Below are positions 1 to 8,445 of a DNA stretch of 64,000 nucleotides, piece after piece (the first letter of the stretch is position 1; each line of letters opens with the position of its first letter). The position numbers and the translations under genes are program-made. The stretch is from Geojedonia litorea (GTDB taxonomy: Bacteria; Bacteroidota; Bacteroidia; Flavobacteriales; Flavobacteriaceae), in contig NZ_JBHSGP010000007.1 of the NCBI RefSeq assembly GCF_042654525.1, positions 124,001 to 188,000 of the forward strand. Reading direction: 5' to 3'. The notes beneath the pieces were generated by a model. That model was not told where the DNA came from. It worked only from the letters and a program-made list of their open reading frames with translations, and ran no database searches.

Positions 1-2
1 TT

Positions 3-299
3 GGTCCAAATAGAATAGAAGACGCTCTAAATACTGCAAAAGCTGCAGGTATAACTGATCCAAGTGAATTAAAATTGATTGCAGCCGATGCTTATCCTCA
101 TTTTTTACATGTTATGGCTATTCTTTTTGTTTCTAACATTATTATTATGCTGATAATAGGCTATTTCTTCCCAAGAAAAGAAGCCTATACACAAGAATAT
201 ACCAAACAAGTAGATATTACTCCATGGAAACATGTTAAACTCGTTGGAGCTCTAATTACTTTAGTTGTAATAACTATCTATATTTATTTTATGAAATAA
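3..299 (+). CDS. C-terminal end of a sodium/solute symporter-like membrane protein (partial)
   Basis: The open frame enters from the left edge and ends at TAA 299, so only the last 98 residues are seen. Two hydrophobic segments are visible: one around the run LFVSNIIIMLIIGYFF, and one at the extreme C terminus before the final K. A charged linker (PRKEAYTQEYTKQVDITPWKH) sits between them. This layout and the wording of the linker match the C terminus of SSS-family (SLC5, SGLT-like) sodium/solute symporters of Bacteroidota. The substrate cannot be judged from this fragment. An ATG exists at position 75, but the frame is open to the edge, so that is not the real start. A strong terminator follows 21 bases after the stop. 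The assignment is by resemblance only. Confidence 0.55.
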   Translation, partial: GPNRIEDALNTAKAAGITDPSELKLIAADAYPHFLHVMAILFVSNIIIMLIIGYFFPRKEAYTQEYTKQVDITPWKHVKLVGALITLVVITIYIYFMK

Positions 300-320
300 A
301 ACGTCCAATAATCACATTTA

Positions 321-351
321 AAAAGCCTTTTCATTTGAAAAGGCTTTTTTT
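321..351 (+). terminator. Intrinsic terminator after the symporter
   Basis: Perfect 12-bp stem (arms 321-332 and 337-348, AAAAGCCTTTTC with its complement), loop ATTT, followed by a T run. It lies 21 bases downstream of the stop codon at 299. Confidence 0.9.
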
Positions 352-534
352 GTAATCTATTATTAGCCCAGTAATTCAATTTATTTTGTATCTTTAAAAC
401 ACTCCAAAACAGATCTTTATATTATCTGCTGAATTTTTTCAATTCGTCAATAATACGATTACTATAGTGCATTTTATTACAAAATTATCATTTTGCAAAA
501 GCTGTATTATGATTCTAACCAACAAATTAATATT

Positions 535-1305
535 ATGAAAAAAAAATCAATTTCTTTTTTAATAATGGTGGCTATGCTTTTTGGAGCTATAGAAACCATT
601 AATGCCCAAGATAGTTCTGAAACCTACAAAATATGGGAAGATATTATGCTAACTCCTGATAATACTAAACTCAAAGTTTTACAAGAAAATATGAGAAAGC
701 ATAATGCCACTTACCATAAAAGTGGACCGCACAAGGCTACTGTTTACAATATTACCTCTGGACCTAACGCTGGTAATATTATTTGGGAAATGGGCCCTAT
801 GATGTACAAGCATAATGACACCCGTCCAGCAGAAGGTAGTCATGACGCCGACTGGAGGGATAATGTTATGCCTTACATTAAAAAAATTCAAACCATTGAA
901 TATTGGCGTTCCAATGACAAGCTAAATAATACCGATATGCTTGATGACGATAATTCTAAATACCCAATAATGTTCGTGAGATATTTTGAAATCAAAGATG
1001 GACCAACCCCAGGTGTGAATACCTTTTTTGAAAGAATAAGTAAAACCGTTAAAGCTCTTGAAGGCGTGAATCCTTGGGGTGTTTATTATAATGAATTTAG
1101 ACAAGGAGATTTAGGTCGTCATATTGCTACGTTTAGTTTTAGCCCCAATTGGGCAGATTTTGATAGGGATGTGAATTGGGTTGAAACCTTTAAAAAAGTT
1201 AATGGTGAGAATTCTTGGCAAAATCAACAAGATTTGTTTAATGCAACGTTTGAGAACAGCTGGGATGAAATCTGGGTTTATAATAAACACATGAGCGGTC
1301 ACTAG
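535..1305 (+). CDS. Secreted protein of unknown function
   Basis: 256-residue protein starting at the ATG at 535. An upstream in-frame TTG at 493 is rejected because it would put 14 polar residues before a textbook signal peptide (MKKKSISFLIMVAMLFGAIETINAQ, cleavage probably after NAQ). The mature part is rich in Trp, Asn and Asp, with phrases such as SGPNAGNIIWEMGPM and NSWDEIWVYNKHMSGH, and shows no membrane segment. I do not recognise a family or a catalytic motif. It stands alone: a terminator closes the gene upstream and another follows at 1362-1392. The 235-base gap before it (300-534) holds the terminator but no convincing promoter. Likely periplasmic or secreted. Function unknown. Confidence 0.8.
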   Translation: MKKKSISFLIMVAMLFGAIETINAQDSSETYKIWEDIMLTPDNTKLKVLQENMRKHNATYHKSGPHKATVYNITSGPNAGNIIWEMGPMMYKHNDTRPAEGSHDADWRDNVMPYIKKIQTIEYWRSNDKLNNTDMLDDDNSKYPIMFVRYFEIKDGPTPGVNTFFERISKTVKALEGVNPWGVYYNEFRQGDLGRHIATFSFSPNWADFDRDVNWVETFKKVNGENSWQNQQDLFNATFENSWDEIWVYNKHMSGH

Positions 1306-1361
1306 TAGCTGAATTCGTATCAAGAAATTGGTTGATAGCAAACTTTTGTAATAGATGTAAC

Positions 1362-1392
1362 AAAAAAACCTCTCCTAATGGAGAGGTTTTTA
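1362..1392. terminator. Bidirectional intrinsic terminator between the secreted-protein gene and ssrA
   Basis: Perfect 11-bp stem (1365-1375 with 1380-1390, core CCTCTCC/GGAGAGG) and loop TAAT. It has an A run on the left and a T run on the right, so it can end transcription from both the plus-strand gene at 535-1305 and the minus-strand ssrA. Confidence 0.9.
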
Positions 1393-1415
1393 TTTCTAAA
1401 AAGTTTAAAGTTTAG

Positions 1416-1808
1416 TGGAGTCGGAGAGAATCGAACTCTCGTCCAAACAAGTAACCAAATAGCCTTCTACACGTTTAGTTTTTTCATGGTTTTCGATTGT
1501 AAGCTGATTAAAAACACTCTACTTACAACTTATCTTTTTTAGTTTCAAATAGTCATCAAAGCGCTAACTATTCTAGGTTTACTTTTACGATGCCTCTAAT
1601 CAGACCGCCGTTAACCAAGGCTTTCAAGAGACATTTAGCTTTCACGCCTGGCGTGACAAAGGCTAATTCTTACTTTATTCAGAATTAAGCAGCTAAAGCG
1701 TAGTTATTCTCGCCGTTTAAAATTTGACCTAGCCTTTTACGTGTTTCAAAGTCATTACACGACGTGCTTACCATTTAATTAATCTCGCTGTCAAAACCAG
1801 TCGACCCC
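1416..1808 (-). ncRNA. ssrA: tmRNA
   Basis: Transfer-messenger RNA for rescue of stalled ribosomes. On the minus strand the 5' end reads GGGGTCGACTGGTTTTGACA (1808-1789) and the 3' end reads ...TTCGATTCTCTCCGACTCCA. The seven-base acceptor stem GGGGTCG pairs with CGACTCC (one G-U). The T arm and TTCGA loop are intact. The CCA end is not encoded; CTA follows. The tag frame on the minus strand, 1714-1685, reads GGC GAG AAT AAC TAC GCT TTA GCT GCT TAA, giving the tag GENNYALAA. The length of about 393 nt is normal for a one-piece tmRNA. A Bacteroidota-type promoter lies just upstream and a shared terminator downstream. Confidence 0.97.
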
Positions 1809-1826
1809 TAAATAGTAATAAGGATG

Positions 1827-1860
1827 CAAAGTTATCAAAAAGTTTGGTTAACCTTGCAAA
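1827..1860 (-). promoter_or_regulatory. ssrA promoter (Bacteroidota sigma-A type)
   Basis: On the minus strand there is a -33 element TTTG (1860-1857) and a -7 element TAACTTTG (1834-1827), with 22 nt between them. The mature tmRNA 5' end lies 19 nt beyond the -7 element, which leaves a short leader for RNase P removal. Confidence 0.7.
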
Positions 1861-1937
1861 TCCTAGTATTTTCGTGCAAAAATTATTCCGTTTTTTGATT
1901 AAGGTTTTACCAATTTTATCACATAGTATTTTTTATA

Positions 1938-3149
1938 ATGAGTATTAAATTTGCAATCATTAAAGAGCGAAAAAATCCACCGGATAGACGCGTCGTTTTT
2001 TCACCTACAGAATTAGTAAAAGCTAAAAAGCGTTTTCCAGCTGCACAATTTAAAATTGAATCTTCAGATATTCGTGTTTTTAAAGACAAAGAATATAGTG
2101 CTGAAGGCTTTGAAGTGACTGACACTATTTCAGATTGCGATGTAATGATTGGTGTTAAAGAAGTGCCTATTGAAGCTTTAATAGCTAATAAATCTTATTT
2201 TTTCTTTTCCCATACCATAAAAAAACAGCCTTATAACCAAAAGCTTTTAAAGGCTATTTTAGACAAGAATATAACGCTCTATGACCATGAAACAATTGTA
2301 AAAGCAAATGGAGTTAGATTGATTGGTTTTGGCCGTTACGCAGGTGTAGTTGGAGCCTACAATGGCTTTAGAGCTTGGGGTCTAAAATTTGATCGTTGGA
2401 ATTTGCCTAAAGCGAACACTTTAGAAGATCAAATCGCATTAATAGCCCAATTGAATAAAATAGAATTACCAAATATTAAAATTCTATTAACTGGCAGTGG
2501 TAAGGTTGCAGGTGGCGCTCAAGAAATCTTGGATGCAATGGATATCAAACAGGTCGATGTTGATACTTATTTAAATGAATCCTTTAATGAACCGATCTAT
2601 TGTAAAATAGATGTGTTGAATTATAATAAAAGAAAGGATGGAAGAATACTTGACAATCAAGATTTTTTTAATTATCCCGAAGTATATGATTCAAATTTTA
2701 TGCGTTTTGCCAAAGTGACTGATTATTTCATCGCAGGTCATTTTTATGGTAATGGAGCACCTTTTTTATATACCCGAGAGGATGTTAAATCTCCAAATTT
2801 TAATATAAAAGTAGTTGCTGATGTAAGTTGTGATGTGGATGGACCTGTTGCAACAACTTTAAGGGCTTCTACAATTGCAGATCCAATTTATGGTTATGAT
2901 CCCGAAACTGAATCTGAAATTGATTTTAAAGATGATAAAGCTATAACGGTCATGGCGGTTGACAATCTGCCTTGCGAACTACCAAAAGATGCCAGTGAAG
3001 GTTTTGGTGAATTGTTTTTAGAACATGTTATCCCTGCGTTTTTCAACAACGATGCCGATGGTATATTAGATCGAGCTAAAATCACAGAAAATGGTAAATT
3101 GACACCTAGATTTGCCTATTTACAAGACTATGTGGATGGTTTAGAATAA
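1938..3149 (+). CDS. Lys1-like saccharopine dehydrogenase family NAD(P)-dependent oxidoreductase
   Basis: 403-residue cytosolic enzyme. The N-terminal half resembles the alanine dehydrogenase/transhydrogenase N-terminal domain: KERKNPPDRRVVFSP at the start, then MIGVKEVP, and LYDHETIVKANGVRLIGFGRYAG. A Rossmann segment follows (ILLTGSGKVAGGAQEILDAM). The C-terminal part has VVADVSCDVDGPVATT and MAVDNLPCELPKDASEGF. The order and wording parallel the lysine-forming saccharopine dehydrogenase LYS1 of fungi (compare its DVS...P and IDHLPSLLPREAS), so the family is fairly sure. The actual substrate in bacteria is not. It starts at ATG 1938 and is transcribed divergently from ssrA with a shared 129-base gap. 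No operon partner is visible, because the next gene points the other way. Confidence 0.75.
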   Translation: MSIKFAIIKERKNPPDRRVVFSPTELVKAKKRFPAAQFKIESSDIRVFKDKEYSAEGFEVTDTISDCDVMIGVKEVPIEALIANKSYFFFSHTIKKQPYNQKLLKAILDKNITLYDHETIVKANGVRLIGFGRYAGVVGAYNGFRAWGLKFDRWNLPKANTLEDQIALIAQLNKIELPNIKILLTGSGKVAGGAQEILDAMDIKQVDVDTYLNESFNEPIYCKIDVLNYNKRKDGRILDNQDFFNYPEVYDSNFMRFAKVTDYFIAGHFYGNGAPFLYTREDVKSPNFNIKVVADVSCDVDGPVATTLRASTIADPIYGYDPETESEIDFKDDKAITVMAVDNLPCELPKDASEGFGELFLEHVIPAFFNNDADGILDRAKITENGKLTPRFAYLQDYVDGLE

Positions 3150-3151
3150 AG

Positions 3152-3538
3152 CTAAATCTTTTTAACTTTTAATTGAATATAATACTCTATAAGGAGCACA
3201 CTCATGATGCCTAGAGTGTAAGCCATCAAATCACCATAATGAAACGTACTTCCAAGAACTAACTTTGCGATGCGATTATCTTGAAGTTCTAATACACTAA
3301 GTAATTCGTAAAGCTGAAGAAATTCTATAACAAACGCAATCACCAAAACCGTAGTTGCTATATAAAATGGTTTTGCTGGTATAAAACTTTTGAAAAAGCA
3401 ATACATTAAAATCACAACCAGATAATCTCCAAGAGTGTGGCGAATGAAACCATCCTTTAAGAAAGCGGCAATGATTACCTCAATTGCAAGGAGCATTAGG
3501 AATACTATAAAATAAACCTTGTTGAATTTTAAATTCAT
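3152..3538 (-). CDS. DUF2809 family small membrane protein
   Basis: 128 residues with four hydrophobic segments (about 8-27, 36-54, 57-77 and 100-120). The motif runs DGFIRHTLGDYLVVILMY, IEFLQLYELL and LVLGSTFHYGDLMAYTLG are the conserved elements I associate with DUF2809 proteins, which are small integral membrane proteins of unknown function. Its stop is only two bases from the stop of the converging dehydrogenase gene. It lies 70 bases downstream of the wHTH gene on the same strand and could be read through from it. No signal peptide or catalytic motif is visible. Confidence 0.75.
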   Translation of the reverse strand: MNLKFNKVYFIVFLMLLAIEVIIAAFLKDGFIRHTLGDYLVVILMYCFFKSFIPAKPFYIATTVLVIAFVIEFLQLYELLSVLELQDNRIAKLVLGSTFHYGDLMAYTLGIMSVLLIEYYIQLKVKKI

Positions 3539-3608
3539 TTGATTATCACTAGCGTATTGAATACTTCCATGTTTAAATCAATTTGAGATGATTGGGAAAC
3601 AATTGAGA

Positions 3609-3902
3609 TTATTGCGTGTTAATTAATTTTTCAAGCGCGTCAATATGCTTTTTAAATTCGGCTCTGCCTAAAGTTGTGGCAGCGTATCTGGTATTAGGCT
3701 TACGGCCTATAAACCGTTTTTCTACACTCATATAATCTGCATTTTCAAGTGCTTTGACATGACTTGCCAAATTTCCGTCGGTTACGTCCAATAACTCTTT
3801 AAGGGTATTAAAATCGGCGTAGTCATTAACCATTAAAATGGACATGATACCCAACCTAATTCTATGGTCGAAAACTTTATTTATGTTGTTGATTAAACTC
3901 AA
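3609..3902 (-). CDS. Small winged-helix DNA-binding regulator
   Basis: 97-residue single-domain regulator. The sequence DHRIRLGIMSILMVNDYADFNTLKELLDVTDGNLASHVKALENADYMSVEKRFIGRKPNTRYAATTLGRAEF is spread over residues 12-83. It is the typical stand-alone winged helix-turn-helix of the ArsR/MarR-like 'transcriptional regulator' family (PF13601 type). DGNLASHVKALE is the recognition helix region and GRKPNTRYAAT the wing. No ligand-binding domain is present. It lies 45 bases downstream of a membrane protein gene on the same strand. That pairing is common in Bacteroidota, and it suggests that the regulator controls its own operon. Confidence 0.85.
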   Translation of the reverse strand: MSLINNINKVFDHRIRLGIMSILMVNDYADFNTLKELLDVTDGNLASHVKALENADYMSVEKRFIGRKPNTRYAATTLGRAEFKKHIDALEKLINTQ

Positions 3903-3947
3903 ATTGACTTTAAATTAAATGGCTTAATGTTGTTTTTAGATCTAACT

Positions 3948-4559
3948 TTATTTTTTGTAATCATATTTGTAATGCATGATGGTACCATAAATAATATGCA
4001 TTACTCCAAAACCAAGTATCCAGAACCAAAAACCATAACTAGGAAATAGTGCACAGATTAAGCCTAAAATAATTTCTATTAAACCCAAATGTTTAATGTC
4101 ACCAATGCTATATTTAGAGGCATTAACTAAAGCAAGGCCATAAAAAATGAGCATCAATGCCGCAGTTTGCCCGTAGTTTTCCTGTCTTAATAGGGCTAGA
4201 ATATATATACCACCGGTTACAAGCGGAATCAAAAAGTTAATTACTAGACGTTTAGAGGTCTGATCCCATATTTTTACTCCATTTTTCTTTGCTTTATGTG
4301 TGGCTAAATAAATAGCTGTAGCAATGCTAAATGTTGCAATAAGAAACAGGTCTAACATAACAAGCCTAAAAATTGTTCCATCAAAATTTAAATAGTCTTG
4401 CCCCGAGTTGGTCACCAGCCAATAAGCAATAGCTGCACCAATCATGGCATATACACCGGGCAAAATTCCAGATAGGCCACTTAAAGAAATAAAGCGAGAT
4501 GATTTGTTCATTAACTCTTTAATCTCGTTGATATCTTTCAAATAATCTTTTGATTCCAT
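3948..4559 (-). CDS. Multi-pass membrane protein paired with a wHTH regulator
   Basis: 203 residues from the ATG at 4559. A longer frame to 4664 is possible, but its added N terminus is not membrane-like and looks like untranslated leader. After a charged N terminus (MESKDYLKDINEIKELMNKSSRF) come about six hydrophobic segments, ending in a Lys-rich tail (HYKYDYKK). I do not recognise a named family. Similar membrane proteins sit next to small wHTH regulators in other Bacteroidota, so this is probably the co-transcribed partner of the gene at 3609-3902. It is transcribed divergently from the patatin gene, with 143 bases between the starts. Confidence 0.75.
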   Translation of the reverse strand: MESKDYLKDINEIKELMNKSSRFISLSGLSGILPGVYAMIGAAIAYWLVTNSGQDYLNFDGTIFRLVMLDLFLIATFSIATAIYLATHKAKKNGVKIWDQTSKRLVINFLIPLVTGGIYILALLRQENYGQTAALMLIFYGLALVNASKYSIGDIKHLGLIEIILGLICALFPSYGFWFWILGFGVMHIIYGTIMHYKYDYKK

Positions 4560-4702
4560 ATTAAAGCACTTTGAAAAACAAAGTAAATCTAATTTTGTCT
4601 TTAAAACAAATAAATTGAAATAGATTGATTTTGATTTATATAATGCTTTGAAAATGTGGGACATAAAATATTTTGTCGTAAATTACCTTAAATTCTTCAC
4701 AC

Positions 4703-5701
4703 ATGATAAAAAATTTAGCGTTAAAGGGAGGCGGCGTTAAAGGGATTGCGTATGTTGGTGCGCTCAAAGAGCTTGATAGCAAAGGTCTTTTTAAAGGAAT
4801 CGAAAAAGTTTCTGGAACATCGGCAGGAGCAATTGTAGCATTAATGATTGCTTTAGAGCTATCTCCAGAAAAAATCGAGGAGTTAATGAAAAAACTCGAC
4901 TTCAAAGCTTTTAAAAGTGGTTGGAATCCTATCAGGATATTTACAAAATACGGACTTTATACTGGAGATGAAATTTTAAAATTTATTTATGAATGCTATG
5001 CAGCATCTCCATTAAATTTAGAACAAAATGCAACTTTTAGTGATTTCAAGAATGCAGGTGGCAAGGATCTCATTGTATTTGCATCCAATCTCAACTTACA
5101 TAATATCACCGAATTTTCAGAATTTAACACGCCTAAATGCATTGTTGCTGAAGCTGTAAGAGCTTCAATGTCTATTCCATTCTTCTTTAAAGGATGGCAG
5201 TTTTCAAATAAAATTCCTAACGATCATATTTACGTTGATGGAGGCGTGATTTTTAATTATCCATTATCGTTTTTTGATAAACCTCGTTTTCATAAAAATC
5301 AATTAACGGTTAACAAAGAGTCTTTAGGCTTGTTTTTAGAGCCTAAACGAATTTATGAATCGTATGATGAAAACCCTTTAGAAGAAGAAGCAAGTCGTAA
5401 CAGAAAATCGGGTGATAAGAAAAAGCACTATCTCCATAAGTTTAGGTACAGCATGTGGATAACTTCATATATTAAACATCTATTTGATACTTTAATGAAT
5501 TCACAGGATATTGAATTATTTGAAGAAAGTCATTTAGTAAGTAGAACCATTTTTATTGACGATTTAGGAATTTCTGCAACCAATTTTAATTTGTCTGATA
5601 AAGATAAAGAAGCTTTGGTTGAATCAGGACGCAAAGGAACCGTTAGGTATTTTGAATATTTAGAATCGCTTAAAACAACCAATCAAAAAGTCTCAACTTA
5701 A
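4703..5701 (+). CDS. Patatin-like phospholipase
   Basis: 332-residue lipid acyl hydrolase. All three patatin signatures are present: the oxyanion loop GGGVKG at residues 9-14, the nucleophile elbow GTSAG with Ser40, and the catalytic Asp in DGG (Asp179). The family cleaves acyl chains from phospholipids or other lipids using a Ser-Asp dyad. There is no signal peptide, so it is probably cytosolic or membrane-peripheral. The C-terminal third (residues about 220-332) has a basic stretch (RNRKSGDKKKHYLHKFRYS) and no recognised domain. It is the first gene of a tight trio: the next start is one base after its stop, and the DyP-peroxidase gene follows that. This suggests that fatty acyl release is linked to the peroxidase. 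Confidence 0.9.
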   Translation: MIKNLALKGGGVKGIAYVGALKELDSKGLFKGIEKVSGTSAGAIVALMIALELSPEKIEELMKKLDFKAFKSGWNPIRIFTKYGLYTGDEILKFIYECYAASPLNLEQNATFSDFKNAGGKDLIVFASNLNLHNITEFSEFNTPKCIVAEAVRASMSIPFFFKGWQFSNKIPNDHIYVDGGVIFNYPLSFFDKPRFHKNQLTVNKESLGLFLEPKRIYESYDENPLEEEASRNRKSGDKKKHYLHKFRYSMWITSYIKHLFDTLMNSQDIELFEESHLVSRTIFIDDLGISATNFNLSDKDKEALVESGRKGTVRYFEYLESLKTTNQKVST

Positions 5702-5702
5702 T

Positions 5703-7013
5703 ATGAGCCAACAAAATCCATTAACCCTTGTAACTCCAATAATTCCCGAAAAATTAAATGATTTATATGGTTATTTATCAGGGATGAAGTATGCCCTTGA
5801 GAAAGGTAAGCACAGTTTGTTTGAAAAATCTGAAACCATTCATTACTTAAGATGGATCGTTATAGATGATAAAAATTCTATATTTTTTAAAGGAACAACA
5901 GAAGAACCGAAGCTGGTGTTTTCATCAAATTTTGATGGTACATTAGAAGATCATCTTACAGACCTATGTAATGATCAGGAACATGACCTTATTGATAGAA
6001 TATATTCTTGTTGTATTAATTATCCTAACCCTGAACAACGAACTTTAGAATCGCGAAAAGCGTATCTAAAATCGCATAGTATTAAAGTTTCAGCATTTTA
6101 TAGAGGAAGCCCCGGACGAAGTCTCAAGCAAATTAAGCAAGAACAAGCATTGAGAATGCATTTAAGAAAATTGTTAGATTCAAGGAATTGGGATGATTTT
6201 TCAGCTTTAGAACTCCATAAAAAGTTAAAAAGTGATGTGCAAAATAATCCTGATTTTTCATGGGTTAATGAGCGTTTTAAATTACCTAAAACTAATTGGT
6301 TTAAAATGGCCTTACTCGTTTTGGTTTTAGTCCTTCTACTTCCAGTTATCATTAATTGGATACTTATTGTTGAGTTTGGGTATGAACGAAAAGATGAATA
6401 TTATACCAAAACCAGAAGTGACCTCGATCCTGAAAAAATAAAGATTCTTGAAGAATATGAAGATCTTACAGATGGTGAAGAGTCTGGAACCGGAGAGAAA
6501 ACCAAAGTCATTAATTATCAAAACCAGTTTACGCAATTAGTCGAGATGAAGCCTGGTAAGGTGAGATTAATAACCTTTAAGGCCATGATGTTATTTGCCA
6601 GAACGCTCATACCTATAAAGATGGTAAGTGGAGAGCTCATGGGCATTCCAACTATTCATTTTGCGCGTTGGGTTTTATTTGATAATAACAAAAGGGTACT
6701 TTTCTTCTCTAACTTTGATGGGAGCTGGCAACAATATTTAGGCGACTTTATTGACCAGAGCGGATGGGGTTTAACGGGTATTTTTTCAAACACTAAAGTA
6801 TTTCCTAAAACGAAGTTTTTATTGACAGGAGGAGCCTATGACGAAGAGCATTTTTTGGCCTGGAGTCGAGATTCTGAATTACCAACCCAAATATGGTATT
6901 CAGCTTACCCAACATATTCTATAAAAAACGTCAATAACAATTCAAGAATTAGGGTGATGTTATCGCAAAACCTTAATGAAAAACAAGCAAAACATTTCTT
7001 TCAATTAATCTAA
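5703..7013 (+). CDS. Membrane protein with two copies of an RW(I/V)-SNFDG module
   Basis: 436 residues, family not recognised by name. Residues 46-84 (IHYLRWIVIDD ... SSNFDGTLEDHL) and 318-346 (IHFARWVLFDN ... FSNFDGSWQQYL) are clearly the same module repeated. Both give IH-x-x-RW, an acidic turn, a hydrophobic strand, then SNFDG and an aromatic or acidic tail. A single strong membrane segment (about 201-223) separates the two copies. An acidic linker (about 240-265) follows it. This would place the two modules on opposite sides of the membrane, unless the hydrophobic segment is embedded differently. The gene is sandwiched between the patatin (1-base gap) and the DyP peroxidase (5-base gap), so it surely works with them. 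I recall similar SNFDG proteins beside heme peroxidases, but the function is unknown. Confidence 0.8.
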   Translation: MSQQNPLTLVTPIIPEKLNDLYGYLSGMKYALEKGKHSLFEKSETIHYLRWIVIDDKNSIFFKGTTEEPKLVFSSNFDGTLEDHLTDLCNDQEHDLIDRIYSCCINYPNPEQRTLESRKAYLKSHSIKVSAFYRGSPGRSLKQIKQEQALRMHLRKLLDSRNWDDFSALELHKKLKSDVQNNPDFSWVNERFKLPKTNWFKMALLVLVLVLLLPVIINWILIVEFGYERKDEYYTKTRSDLDPEKIKILEEYEDLTDGEESGTGEKTKVINYQNQFTQLVEMKPGKVRLITFKAMMLFARTLIPIKMVSGELMGIPTIHFARWVLFDNNKRVLFFSNFDGSWQQYLGDFIDQSGWGLTGIFSNTKVFPKTKFLLTGGAYDEEHFLAWSRDSELPTQIWYSAYPTYSIKNVNNNSRIRVMLSQNLNEKQAKHFFQLI

Positions 7014-7018
7014 AACAA

Positions 7019-8440
7019 ATGCATACAATAGAATTAGAAGACGTACAAGGTTACATCGTAAGGGCTTATGGAAATATGCAATTCTCAAGGTTTTCACTTT
7101 TAAAAGTTACAAACCCAAAAGCTGCTAAACGTTGGATTAATTCCATAAGTACTAAATTAACCAATGCGAGTATCGTCAATAAAGATGAATTGCCTGATAC
7201 CTGTTTGAATATTGCCTTTGCCCGGGATGGTTTGAAAGCTTTAGGTATGTCAGAATCAAATATAAGTTCATTTTCACCACCATTTAAAGAAGGTATGGTA
7301 ACACCTCACAGGCAGCGACTATTGGGTGATATCGATAGCAGTGATCCACAACGGTGGTTATGGGGAGCTTCTCAACACGAACAGGTTCAAATACTACTGT
7401 TGACCTTTGGAAAAGATGAGCAAACATGTTTAGATTTTTATGAATCATTAAAAACAGATTTTGAGTCTCATGGATTAGAAGTCTCTAGAAATTTAGATGG
7501 CTTAACTTTAAAAGATAATAAAGAACATTTTGGGTTTAGGGATGGAATTGCCCAACCAATTATTAAAGGGAGTGGCCGTACAGGACCAGAATATAATTGT
7601 GTGAATCCTGGCGAATTTATTTTAGGCTATAAAAACAATTATAATGTCTACCCAGATTCACCAACTATATTCGAAAACCAAGGGGATTTAAATTTATTAC
7701 CACCCAATCCTGCTAGACCAGGAAAAAAGGATTTAGGTAAGAATGGAAGTTACTTGATAGTTAGACAAATGCAACAAGATGTTGAAGGGTTTTGGGACTT
7801 TATGAATGGCTGCACAGCTAATAAAGATGGAAGTATAAATGAACATGAAAGTGTGAAACTTGCCTCTAAAATGGTGGGTCGATGGCCCAGTGGTGCACCT
7901 TTAAGTAAATTTCCAGACAAAGACCCTGGTGGGGCCAGCGATGAAAATGATTTTTTATATGCCAAAGATGACCCAAAAGGGGCTAAATGTCCTTTCGGTT
8001 CGCATTTAAGACGTATGAATCCTAGAGACAGCTTTGAAAGAGACTCACCAAAAGAATCATTATTGTTGAGTAATCGTCATCGACTAATCCGGCGAGCAAG
8101 ATTATATGGGGATCCAATTATTGGCTCTCCTAATAATAAAAAACCAAAAGGCGAAGTGGGTTTATACTTTAATTGTTTTAGTGCTGATATTAGTAGACAA
8201 TTCGAGTTTTTGCAATATACATGGTCTAACTATCCAAAAATAAAACAGTTATACAGTGACCCAGACCCAATCATTGGAGTAGTTGAGAATCCTGAAGAAG
8301 GGCAGGAGCAGCAGTTCACCATTCAAGGAGAACCCTATAATAAAACAGTTAAAAACCTTAAACGTTTTGTGACCATTAGAGGAGGTGCATATTTCTTTTT
8401 TCCTTCGATTACAACTATTAGGTATTTGTGCAGTATCTAA
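7019..8440 (+). CDS. DyP-type heme peroxidase
   Basis: 473-residue dye-decolorizing-type peroxidase. The family signature GFRDG is at residues 172-176 (Asp175 is the distal acid-base residue). The proximal region CPFGSHLRRMNPRD carries His329 as the likely heme ligand and the following Arg residues. Length and motif spacing fit the longer classes of the family rather than the roughly 300-residue EfeB/encapsulin-cargo types. There is no Tat or Sec signal and no encapsulin-targeting tail, so it probably acts in the cytosol, or at the membrane through its neighbour. It is the third gene of the patatin operon, and it converges on the catalase-like fusion gene with only 5 bases between the stops. 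The substrate is not predictable; lipid hydroperoxides are an inference from context. Confidence 0.92.
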   Translation: MHTIELEDVQGYIVRAYGNMQFSRFSLLKVTNPKAAKRWINSISTKLTNASIVNKDELPDTCLNIAFARDGLKALGMSESNISSFSPPFKEGMVTPHRQRLLGDIDSSDPQRWLWGASQHEQVQILLLTFGKDEQTCLDFYESLKTDFESHGLEVSRNLDGLTLKDNKEHFGFRDGIAQPIIKGSGRTGPEYNCVNPGEFILGYKNNYNVYPDSPTIFENQGDLNLLPPNPARPGKKDLGKNGSYLIVRQMQQDVEGFWDFMNGCTANKDGSINEHESVKLASKMVGRWPSGAPLSKFPDKDPGGASDENDFLYAKDDPKGAKCPFGSHLRRMNPRDSFERDSPKESLLLSNRHRLIRRARLYGDPIIGSPNNKKPKGEVGLYFNCFSADISRQFEFLQYTWSNYPKIKQLYSDPDPIIGVVENPEEGQEQQFTIQGEPYNKTVKNLKRFVTIRGGAYFFFPSITTIRYLCSI

Positions 8441-8445
8441 ATGGT

